Below, piece by piece: positions 1 through 5,359 of a stretch of 6,483 nt of DNA. A model generated the notes under the pieces. That model did no database searches and had not been told where the DNA came from. It worked only from the letters and a program-made list of their open reading frames with translations. The DNA comes from Erythrobacter sp. 34-65-8. Lineage in GTDB: Bacteria; Pseudomonadota; Alphaproteobacteria; Sphingomonadales; Sphingomonadaceae. The stretch is taken from NCBI GenBank assembly GCA_002278985.1, contig NCJP01000094.1:1-6483 (forward strand), given 5' to 3'. The first letter of the stretch is position 1. Each line of letters opens with the position of its first letter. The translations under genes and the position numbers were made by a program.

Positions 1-1
1 C

Positions 2-970
2 ATGGTTTACCTGGCGTTGCGCATTCGCATGGATGGAGGCTCGGCTGTTTTCGCGCACCAGCGGGTGGGCCGCGGCGGGAACATGTTTCCCTGTTACAAA
101 TTTCGTTCCATGGTGATGAATGCCCAGGAACAACTACAGCAGTTGCTGGCGTCCGACCCCGAGCTGCGCGCCCAATGGGAGCGCGACCACAAATTGAAGG
201 ACGACCCTCGCATCAGCCCCGTGGGCCATTTCCTGCGCAAGACCAGCCTGGACGAACTGCCCCAGCTGTTCAACGTGTTGCGGGGCGAAATGAGCCTGGT
301 GGGGCCGCGCCCCATCGTCACGGCCGAACTGGAAAAATACGGCGAAGACGTGGAATACTTTTTGATGGTGCGGCCGGGCATCACAGGTCTCTGGCAGGTG
401 AGCGGCCGCAACGACGTGGGCTACGACACCCGGGTCTACCTGGACACCTGGTATGTGAAGAACTGGTCACTCTGGTACGACATCGCCATTTTGTTCAAGA
501 CGGTGCGGGTGGTGTTCAAGCGCGAAGGCGACGACCTGCACCACAACCCGGCCTACAAGGGCAGCTATGCCAGTGTGGTGCTCGACGTGTTCGACTGGCT
601 GCGCGCGCGGCGCGATGCGGCGCTCAGCGCGGGGATCGCGCGCGAGGCGATCGTGCTCGATCCCGGCATCGGCTTCGGCAAGACGGTGGCGGACAACCTC
701 GCATTGCTGAACGCGCTACCGCTGTTCCATGCACTGGGGCAGCCGCTGATGCTGGGGGTCAGCCGCAAGCGGATGATCGGGGCCCTGAGCAACGAGGCGC
801 CCGCGCACCAGCGGCTGGGCGGCAGCGTGGCGCTGGCGTTCAAGGGGATGGAGGCGGGCGTGCAGCTGCTGCGCGTCCACGATGTCGCCGAGACGGTCCA
901 GGCGCGCAACGTGTGGCGGGGCTTGCGCGATGCCGCGCTGACCGACTTCAGCGAGCTGCCGGGGGTCTAG
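2..970 (+). CDS. Chimeric frame: sugar transferase catalytic domain fused to C-terminal half of dihydropteroate synthase (5' partial)
   Basis: The frame is open to the window edge, so the ATG at base 2 is probably an internal Met and the true start lies upstream. Residues 1-176 match the catalytic domain of WbaP/WcaJ-type polyprenyl-phosphate sugar-1-phosphate transferases, which start exopolysaccharide or O-antigen repeat units at the inner membrane. Visible hallmarks are KFRSM (33-37), KTSLDELPQ (about 80-88), GPRP (101-104) and the [14 protein letters not shown] stretch. Homologues usually end soon after a KREG-like sequence. Here the frame continues at about residue 177 into Fol[17 protein letters not shown] (219-228), SRKRMIG (254-260) and RVHDV (291-295). 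The FolP part lacks the N-terminal half of the TIM barrel with the pterin-binding start, so it should not be active alone. I know of no natural family with this architecture. A genomic rearrangement or an assembly chimera are both possible. Both domain calls are confident; a single functional protein is doubtful. Confidence 0.7.
   Translation: MVYLALRIRMDGGSAVFAHQRVGRGGNMFPCYKFRSMVMNAQEQLQQLLASDPELRAQWERDHKLKDDPRISPVGHFLRKTSLDELPQLFNVLRGEMSLVGPRPIVTAELEKYGEDVEYFLMVRPGITGLWQVSGRNDVGYDTRVYLDTWYVKNWSLWYDIAILFKTVRVVFKREGDDLHHNPAYKGSYASVVLDVFDWLRARRDAALSAGIAREAIVLDPGIGFGKTVADNLALLNALPLFHALGQPLMLGVSRKRMIGALSNEAPAHQRLGGSVALAFKGMEAGVQLLRVHDVAETVQARNVWRGLRDAALTDFSELPGV
530..970 (+). pseudogene. folP: 3' fragment of dihydropteroate synthase gene, joined in frame to the upstream sugar transferase
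   Basis: About 147 codons encode the C-terminal half of dihydropteroate synthase, the folate-pathway enzyme that condenses pABA with hydroxymethyl-dihydropterin diphosphate. [10 protein letters not shown], the lysine of SRKRMIG (residue 256 of the fused frame) and RVHDV with Arg291 and His293 correspond to known pterin and diphosphate-binding positions. The front half, including the usual N-terminal MGI-N-TPDSF region, is absent from the window. The first FolP-like residues seem to be around [17 protein letters not shown]. The end at TAG 968-970 and the last residues look normal. It is a pseudogene if the junction is real, or half of an intact gene if the contig is misassembled. Confidence 0.65.
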
Positions 971-1728
971 AAGGAGTAGCCGCCGTCGCTGACCATGACA
1001 TGGCCGGTCACGTTGGCGGCCATGTCGCTGAGGAGGAAGCCGATCTCGCCTGCGATCTCGTCGGGCGTGGCGAACTGGCCGCGCGGGGTGGTGGCGGCCA
1101 TGCCCTTCAGGGTGGCCTCGCGCCCGTGCTTGGCGACGGCCTCGCAGAACTGATCGCCGCTGTCCCAGATGGCGGTGTCGATCCCGCCGGGGGCGATGGC
1201 GTTGACGCGGATGCCGTGACGCGCGTTCTCGGCCGCGGCGATGCGGGCCATGTGCGCCACGCCCGCCTTGGCCACGCCGTAGGGGCCGATGCCGGGGACG
1301 GGCTTGATGCCGGTGACCGAGGCGGTGACGACCGCGCTGCCGCCGCCGGTCTTGCGCATCGCGCGCAGCGCGGCGGCGAGGGTGAGGAAGGCGCCATCGC
1401 AGTTGACGCTCATCACCCGGCGCCACTCGTCGAAGGTGAGGTCCGCGATCTCGCCGCTGCCGCCGATCCCGGCGTTGACCACGGCATGGTCGAGCCGGTC
1501 CCACCCGGCCTCGAGCCGGGCCCACAGGTCGGGGTCAGCGACGCTGCCGGTGACCCGGTCGGCGGAGCAGGAGAGGTCGAGTGCGGCGAGGCCGGCTGCG
1601 TCGACGTCGACCAGCACGAGATGGGCCGCGCCGTGCCGGTCGAGCCAGCGGGCACAGGCTGCGCCAATGCCGGAAGCCGCGCCAGTGACGAGCGCGGTGC
1701 GGCCGGAGAAGTCGAGGGGGTTGGTCAT
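967..1728 (-). CDS. Short-chain dehydrogenase/reductase (classical SDR, NAD-type)
   Basis: This 253-residue protein is a full-length classical SDR, a cytosolic NAD(P)-dependent oxidoreductase acting on alcohol or keto groups. It has the Rossmann signature TGAASGIG (residues 15-22), Asp41 at the end of the second strand (which favours NAD over NADP), NAG (85-87), and a catalytic tetrad read as Asn109, Ser137, Tyr150 and Lys154 (YGVAK). The NAIAPGGIDT segment after the active site and the C-terminal [12 protein letters not shown] ending are standard for the family. The substrate cannot be told from sequence. The ATG at 1728 has only a weak upstream ribosome site. The gene lies 43 bases downstream of the response regulator on the same strand and may be co-transcribed with it. 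Its stop overlaps that of the convergent frame in a CTAG. Confidence 0.92.
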   Translation of the reverse strand: MTNPLDFSGRTALVTGAASGIGAACARWLDRHGAAHLVLVDVDAAGLAALDLSCSADRVTGSVADPDLWARLEAGWDRLDHAVVNAGIGGSGEIADLTFDEWRRVMSVNCDGAFLTLAAALRAMRKTGGGSAVVTASVTGIKPVPGIGPYGVAKAGVAHMARIAAAENARHGIRVNAIAPGGIDTAIWDSGDQFCEAVAKHGREATLKGMAATTPRGQFATPDEIAGEIGFLLSDMAANVTGHVMVSDGGYSF

Positions 1729-1771
1729 GCGCCGCGCCTAGCCGGGCCAGCCTGCGCCATCAAGCGCGTCA

Positions 1772-3190
1772 TCAAGCGACGTTGTCGATGCCCAGATCGG
1801 CCAGCTTGCGGTAGAGGGTCGAGCGTCCGATCCCGAGGCGGCGGGCGACTTCGGTCATCCGGCCGCGGTAGTGCCCGATGGCGAGACGGATCACGTCGGC
1901 CTCGATTTCCTCCAGCGGGCGCAGGTTGCCGTCCTCGGCGTAGAGCATGACGCCGACGCCCTGCTGCATCGGGCTGGCGCTCTCGTGGTCCTCGCCGACC
2001 AGCGTGGCCAGTTGGGGGAAGCAGTCGGAGGTCAGCACTTCGCCTTCGCAGAACACTGCGGCCCGGAACAGCACCGCCTGCAACTGGCGCACGTTGCCGG
2101 GCCAGGAATAGGCCCCCAGCATGGCCAGTGCGCTGTCGGATATGGTTACCTCGCGCAGGCCCGGCTGCTCGCCGATGCGGGCGAGGAAGTGGCGGGCAAG
2201 GGCGGCGATGTCGCCCTGGCGTTCGCGCAGCGGGGGCAGGGTGATGCGGGTCGGGGCCAGCGCGGCGAGCAGGTCGGGATGGAAGTAGCCGCCGCTCTCG
2301 AGTTCGCCGACGGGCAGGTTGGTGGCACTCAGCACGCGCACATCGACCTTGTAGCCATGACCCGCCCCGATCGGCCGGACCACGCCGTGGAGCAGCACGT
2401 CCGCCAGCTTAGCCTGGACGGCTTCGGGGAGGCGGTCGACCTCGTCCAGCACCAGCGTGCCGCCATCGCAATGCTGGAGTGCGCCGATCTGGCGATCGAA
2501 CGCGCCCGGGAATGCGCCGGGTTCGTGCCCGAACAGCAGCGATTCGACCGAGTTGGCCGGCACGCCGCGAACGTTGACGAAGCGGACCGGCGCACGCACG
2601 CGCGGGCTTGCCGCCTGCATCGCGCGCAGCAGCATGTCCTTGCCGGTGCCGTTCTCGCCCTGGATCAGCACGTGGCCGTGCCCGCGCGCGGCCTTGGCGG
2701 CCTTGGCCAGCGCGGTGCGGAAGGCCGGCGCATTGCCGATCATCGCATCGAAATCCGGCGTTGCGTCGAACTTTTCGGTCAGCGGCTGGAGCTCGTCCCG
2801 CGGGGCTTCCTGCCGGGTCGCGCTGCGCAGCGCCTGCATCAGGCGGTCAGGTGCGACCGGCTTGACCAGATAGTCGGTTGCCCCGGCGCGCATCGCTTCG
2901 ACCGCCAGCAGGGGGCTGGCGCTGGTGGTCAGCATCAGGATTGGCAGGGCAGGCCGGCGCTGCTTGAGTTCGCGGATCAGTTCGCAGGCGTCATCGCCGG
3001 GGACCCACTGGTCAAGGATGATGGCGCAAAGCTGCATCCCCTGCCGCGTGCCGAGAGTGGCGATGGCGGTTTCCGGATCCTTCACCACCAGCGTGCGCCA
3101 GCCCTCGCGCGCGGCGAGGACGGTGATGAGCCGGCTCTGTGCCGGTTCATCATCGATCAGCATCAGCAGGCGCGATTCGTCGGTTGCCAT
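1772..3190 (-). CDS. NtrC-family response regulator (receiver, AAA+ and Fis-type HTH domains) with GAFPGA variant
   Basis: This is a 472-residue transcription regulator. The receiver domain (about 8-125) has the acidic pair Asp13/Asp14, phospho-acceptor Asp60 (ILDQWVPG), Thr88 and Lys110 (YLVKPV). The AAA+ domain (about 148-385) has Walker A GENGTGKD (178-185) and Walker B TLVLDEVD (245-252), followed by LPPLRERQGDI and the SWPGNVRQLQ motif. The last ~40 residues form a Fis-type helix-turn-helix (MTEVARRLGIGRSTLYRKL). The loop that normally reads GAFTGA and contacts sigma-54 reads GAFPGA (225-230), so sigma-54 dependence is uncertain. I chose ATG 3190 because AAGGGAA precedes it; GTG 3205 would add five residues but lacks such a site. 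No histidine kinase gene is next to it, so its partner is unknown. It is divergent from the transhydrogenase operon and could regulate it, but this is only positional inference. Confidence 0.9.
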   Translation of the reverse strand: MATDESRLLMLIDDEPAQSRLITVLAAREGWRTLVVKDPETAIATLGTRQGMQLCAIILDQWVPGDDACELIRELKQRRPALPILMLTTSASPLLAVEAMRAGATDYLVKPVAPDRLMQALRSATRQEAPRDELQPLTEKFDATPDFDAMIGNAPAFRTALAKAAKAARGHGHVLIQGENGTGKDMLLRAMQAASPRVRAPVRFVNVRGVPANSVESLLFGHEPGAFPGAFDRQIGALQHCDGGTLVLDEVDRLPEAVQAKLADVLLHGVVRPIGAGHGYKVDVRVLSATNLPVGELESGGYFHPDLLAALAPTRITLPPLRERQGDIAALARHFLARIGEQPGLREVTISDSALAMLGAYSWPGNVRQLQAVLFRAAVFCEGEVLTSDCFPQLATLVGEDHESASPMQQGVGVMLYAEDGNLRPLEEIEADVIRLAIGHYRGRMTEVARRLGIGRSTLYRKLADLGIDNVA

Positions 3191-3350
3191 CGGTTCCCTT
3201 GCCACGATCCGGTGTGTCTGGAGCGGAACATTGCCCCTAAACCGGATGGGTAAAGTTCAGCTTAAGGCTTTCGATAGTCGCCACGGGCTTGAAGGGAGAC
3301 TAGCCCCGCGATAGAGCGTGGAGGAGAGTTCCATTACACAGGGTATTTCC
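3191..3350. promoter_or_regulatory. Divergent intergenic region with 7-bp inverted repeat ATCCGGT/ACCGGAT
   Basis: These 160 bases lie between the leftward response regulator and the rightward operon and must hold both promoters. A perfect inverted repeat, ATCCGGT (3207-3213) and ACCGGAT (3241-3247), is separated by 27 bases and is a candidate operator. A site CAGGG (3339-3343) lies seven bases before the ATG at 3351 and is the probable ribosome binding site there. I could not identify a convincing -35/-10 pair or a correctly spaced sigma-54 promoter. Confidence 0.4.
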
Positions 3351-3476
3351 ATGGCATCCGGCAACGATATCAAGTCAGCAGAGAAGACCTACGAAGGGTT
3401 CATCGGCCTGCTGAAGTGGTCCGTGCCGCTGGTGGCGGTCATCACTGCCATCGTCGTCACTCTGATCGCGACCTGA
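3351..3476 (+). CDS. Single-helix membrane protein, 'aa3-type cytochrome c oxidase subunit IV' family
   Basis: A 41-residue protein that starts MASGNDIKSAEKTYEGF, continues GLLKW, and ends in one hydrophobic helix (about residues 24-40). This matches the small alphaproteobacterial COX4_pro_2-type family named after a short subunit of aa3 cytochrome oxidase: a polar N-terminus followed by one transmembrane segment. The ATG has an AGGG site seven bases upstream. Its stop lies ten bases before the pntAA start, so it is very likely the first gene of the transhydrogenase operon. No oxidase genes are visible here, so the family name may mislead and a role with the transhydrogenase or another membrane complex is possible. 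The call rests on recognition of the N-terminal pattern and the length. Confidence 0.8.
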   Translation: MASGNDIKSAEKTYEGFIGLLKWSVPLVAVITAIVVTLIAT

Positions 3477-3486
3477 GCGCCGCCGC

Positions 3487-4608
3487 TTGCGCCTCGCCAT
3501 TCTGAAAGAACGCGCGTCCGGAGAGACCCGCGTTGCCGCCACGCCGGAAACGGTGAAGAAGTTCATCGCGCTGGGCGCATCCGTGGCGGTGGAGGAAGGC
3601 GCTGGTGTCAGTGCCTCGATCACCGATGAGGCCTATCGCGAAGCGGGGGCGGAAGTCGGCCCGGCTGCAGCAGTGGCCAAAGGCGCGGACATCGTGCTCG
3701 GCGTGCAGGCGCCCGACCCGGCTTTGCTGGCCGGAGCCGCATCGGGTGTATGGGTAGCTGCGACCTTCGATCCGTTCGGGCAGAGGCAGCGGGTTGAGGC
3801 CTATGCTGGTGCCGGCCTCGAAGCGTTGAGCATGGAGTTCATGCCGCGCATCACCCGCGCACAGAGCATGGACGTGCTGTCCAGCCAGTCCAACCTCGCC
3901 GGGTACAAGGCGGTGATTGCGGCGGCAGACGAATATGGCCGCGCCTTCCCGATGATGATGACGGCGGCCGGCACGGTCCAGGCGGCCCGGGTGTTCATCA
4001 TGGGCGTGGGTGTGGCGGGCCTCCAGGCGATTGCCACGGCCAAGCGGCTCGGTGCGCAGGTTTCGGCCACCGACGTGCGCTCGGCCACAAAAGAGCAGAT
4101 CCAGTCGCTCGGCGCCAAGCCGATCTTCGTCGAGAATGTCGCCGGGATCGAAGGCGAAGGCGCGGGCGGATACGCCACCGAAATGAGCGAGGAATACCAG
4201 AAGGCGCAAGCTGAACTGGTCTCTGGCCATATTGCCAAGCAGGACATCGTGATCACCACCGCGCTGATCCCGGGGCGTGCTGCTCCGAGGCTGATCACCG
4301 ACGCACAGATTGCGTCGATGAAGCCGGGCAGCGTGATCTTCGATCTTGCCGTGGCGCAGGGCGGCAATGTCGAAGGCGCGGTGGCGGACCAGGTGGTTGA
4401 ACGTCACGGGGTCAAGTTGATGGGCTATTCCAACACACCCGCGCATCTCGCCGCCGACGCCAGCGCCCTGTTTGCACGCAACCTCTACAACTTCCTCTCT
4501 GCCTTCTGGGACAAGGAAGCGGGGCGGCCTGTGCTGGACGAGGAAATCGGCAACGCGGTGCGTCTTACGCAGGGCAGCAAGGTTGTGAGCGAGAGGCTGC
4601 TGGGTTGA
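3487..4608 (+). CDS. pntAA: NAD(P) transhydrogenase subunit alpha part 1 (NAD(H)-binding, domain I)
   Basis: This 373-residue protein is the soluble NAD(H)-binding component of the proton-translocating transhydrogenase, which transfers hydride from NADH to NADP+ at the inner membrane. It starts MRLAILKERASGETRVAATPE, the usual N-terminus of alanine dehydrogenase/PntA proteins. It has RAQSMD (124-129) followed by SSQSNLAGYKAV, the Rossmann glycine motif GVGVAG (173-178), Asp196 after the second strand for the adenosine ribose, and the SNTPAHLAADAS block near the C-terminus. No membrane helices are present, as in the split alphaproteobacterial form. The start is TTG: a stop lies in frame at 3463-3465 with no ATG or GTG between, and family alignment fits the TTG. 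No strong Shine-Dalgarno precedes it, so translation may be coupled to the small gene ending at 3476. The TGA overlaps the possible TTG start of the next frame. Confidence 0.95.
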   Translation: MRLAILKERASGETRVAATPETVKKFIALGASVAVEEGAGVSASITDEAYREAGAEVGPAAAVAKGADIVLGVQAPDPALLAGAASGVWVAATFDPFGQRQRVEAYAGAGLEALSMEFMPRITRAQSMDVLSSQSNLAGYKAVIAAADEYGRAFPMMMTAAGTVQAARVFIMGVGVAGLQAIATAKRLGAQVSATDVRSATKEQIQSLGAKPIFVENVAGIEGEGAGGYATEMSEEYQKAQAELVSGHIAKQDIVITTALIPGRAAPRLITDAQIASMKPGSVIFDLAVAQGGNVEGAVADQVVERHGVKLMGYSNTPAHLAADASALFARNLYNFLSAFWDKEAGRPVLDEEIGNAVRLTQGSKVVSERLLG

Positions 4609-5075
4609 ATGGGGCAGTCTCTCAGCCTCCCCGGGACGGGGAGGGGGACCGCGCGCAGCGCGGTGGAGGGGACTCCCGGTTTGTAGCAAGGCCGGTGGTC
4701 AAACTCGCTCGGGACTTGCGAAAGCATATGACGGCCCCCGAGAAGATGCTTTGGCAACGCCTGCGGCTGCGGCCGGGCGGGTTCAAGTTTCGCCGCCAGC
4801 ATCCGATTGGCCCTTACGTGGTTGACTTCTGCTGCCTTGCAGAACGGTTGGTGGTCGAGATCGATGGCGCGGCGCATGATCACCCTGACCGGGTAAAATT
4901 CGATGATCGACGTGTTCAATTTATCAAGGAAAACGGGTTTCGGGTCTTGAGGGTTACCGCTGAACGCGTGCTGCGCGATGTGGCCAACGTTGCCGACGCA
5001 ATCGTTGCGCGGATGGCGAATCCCCTCCACCAGCCTGCGGCTGGTCCCCCTCCCCGTGCCGGGGAGGCGCATTAA
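4605..5075 (+). CDS. DUF559 endonuclease-like protein (Vsr-like PD-(D/E)XK fold), inserted between pntAA and pntAB
   Basis: Up to 156 residues. Residues about 36-136 form a DUF559 domain, related to very-short-patch-repair and restriction-type endonucleases. Visible parts are LRKHMTAPEKMLWQRLR, FKFRRQHPIGPYVVDF with Asp74, LVVEIDG with Glu85 and Asp87, and the later FRVLRV strand. The acidic residues expected for a metal-dependent nuclease are intact, so it may be active; its target is unknown. The start is uncertain: TTG 4605 has GAGAGG eight bases upstream and overlaps the pntAA stop, but residues 8-24 from it are encoded by the left palindromic arm. GTG 4695 (AAGG three bases upstream) or ATG 4728 are alternatives that fit the domain edge. 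Residues 140-156 are encoded by the right arm, and the stop TAA shares a base with the pntAB ATG. Nothing links it to transhydrogenase function. I read it as cargo of a small mobile or selfish unit. Confidence 0.85.
   Translation: MNGAVSQPPRDGEGDRAQRGGGDSRFVARPVVKLARDLRKHMTAPEKMLWQRLRLRPGGFKFRRQHPIGPYVVDFCCLAERLVVEIDGAAHDHPDRVKFDDRRVQFIKENGFRVLRVTAERVLRDVANVADAIVARMANPLHQPAAGPPPRAGEAH
4625..4672 (+). repeat. Left inverted arm with two 3-base-loop hairpins
   Basis: Hairpin 1 (4626-4644) is an 8-bp stem CCTCCCCG/CGGGGAGG with loop GGA. Hairpin 2 (4648-4664) is a 7-bp stem ACCGCGC/GCGCGGT with loop GCA. A purine tail GGAGGGGA follows. The arm matches the reverse complement of 5021-5068 at 41 of 48 positions, counted by eye. 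Six of the seven differences form three compensated base pairs in hairpin 2 and the seventh is in the loop of hairpin 1. Confidence 0.9.
5021..5068 (+). repeat. Right inverted arm with two 3-base-loop hairpins
   Basis: This is the mirror of the left arm. Hairpin 2' (5029-5045) is a 7-bp stem ACCAGCC/GGCTGGT with loop TGC. Hairpin 1' (5049-5067) is an 8-bp stem CCTCCCCG/CGGGGAGG with loop TGC. On the opposite strand both loops read GCA. It encodes the last residues of the DUF559 frame and ends seven bases before the pntAB ATG. Confidence 0.9.
5049..5067 (+). promoter_or_regulatory. Hairpin containing the likely pntAB ribosome binding site
   Basis: GGGGAGG (5061-5067) lies seven bases before the pntAB ATG (5075) and is a strong Shine-Dalgarno sequence. 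The same bases form the 3' side of a perfect 8-bp hairpin with CCTCCCCG (5049-5056). In mRNA the site would be hidden unless ribosomes translating the DUF559 frame, which ends at 5075, open the stem. The positions are observed; the control mechanism is inferred. Confidence 0.55.
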
Positions 5076-5359
5076 TGGACTTCATCTCAATTCTCAGCAT
5101 CTTCGTGCTGGCCTGTTTCGTCGGCTACTACGTCGTGTGGTCGGTGACCCCGGCGTTGCATACCCCGCTGATGGCGGTGACCAATGCGATTTCCTCGGTG
5201 ATCATCGTCGGCGCGCTGATTGCGGCGGCGGAGGCGGGGAGCCCGGCGGCCAAGTGGCTCGGGCTGATCGGCGTGGTGCTGGCGAGCGTCAACATCTTCG
5301 GCGGCTTTGCGGTGACGGAGCGGATGCTGGCGATGTACAAGAAGAAGGAGAAGAAGTGA
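5075..5359 (+). CDS. pntAB: NAD(P) transhydrogenase subunit alpha part 2 (membrane domain)
   Basis: This 94-residue hydrophobic protein supplies the short membrane part of the alpha subunit in split transhydrogenases. About three helices are visible (roughly residues 3-23, 32-52 and 59-82), with the conserved-looking VTNAISSVIIVGAL and ASVNIFGGFAVTERML segments, and a basic tail KKKEKK on the cytoplasmic side. The length fits the family. The ATG shares its A with the TAA of the DUF559 frame, and the Shine-Dalgarno GGGGAGG comes from the right palindromic arm. The lysine codons at its 3' end contain AAGGAG (5345-5350), which serves pntB, whose ATG overlaps this gene's TGA. It should form the proton channel with PntB. 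Confidence 0.95.
   Translation: MDFISILSIFVLACFVGYYVVWSVTPALHTPLMAVTNAISSVIIVGALIAAAEAGSPAAKWLGLIGVVLASVNIFGGFAVTERMLAMYKKKEKK
5345..5350 (+). promoter_or_regulatory. Shine-Dalgarno AAGGAG deciding the pntB start
   Basis: AAGGAG lies eight bases before the ATG at 5359, close to ideal spacing. It supports starting pntB at 5359, in an ATGA overlap with the pntAB stop. The later ATG codons at 5458 and 5464 are preceded only by a weak GGAA. Confidence 0.7.

Larger units (their letters stand above)
4613..5078 (+). mobile_element. Putative DUF559-carrying palindrome-flanked insertion in the pnt operon
   Basis: A nuclease-like gene is bounded by 48-base inverted arms (4625-4672 and 5021-5068) that begin 16 bases after the pntAA stop and end six bases before the pntAB start. 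The pentamer AATGG occurs at 4608-4612 and again at 5074-5078. If it is a target duplication, the ancestral operon would have read TGAATGG, with the pntAA stop followed at once by the pntAB ATG. The arms and gene are direct observations; mobility and the exact ends are inference. No transposase is present, so movement would need a trans-acting partner or gene-conversion-type homing. Confidence 0.45.

Noticed and set aside
1758..1778. Direct repeat CATCAAGCG (1758-1766 and 1770-1778) at the end of the response regulator gene
   Set aside because: Only two 9-base copies, one overlapping the stop codon; more likely a small local duplication than a regulatory array or terminator.
175..1950. 591-codon plus-strand frame across folP and the SDR gene
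   Set aside because: It gives Ala/Arg/Gly-rich low-complexity protein and crosses genes with clear conserved motifs in other frames; typical GC-rich shadow.
3219..3234. Possible sigma-54 promoter (TGG ... TTGC) upstream of the operon
   Set aside because: GG at 3220-3221 and GC at 3233-3234 are one base too far apart for the strict -24/-12 spacing, and the rest of the consensus is poor.
1871..3253. 460-codon plus-strand frame opposite the response regulator
   Set aside because: No domain is recognisable, composition is skewed, and the opposite strand encodes a complete NtrC-type regulator.
3457..4689. 410-codon minus-strand frame opposite pntAA
   Set aside because: Shadow of pntAA, which has full family motifs; the antisense product has skewed His/Arg composition.
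4625..5068. CRISPR or transposase-encoding insertion sequence as explanation for the arms
   Set aside because: There are only two inverted copies, no spacers, and the enclosed gene is DUF559-like with no transposase motifs.
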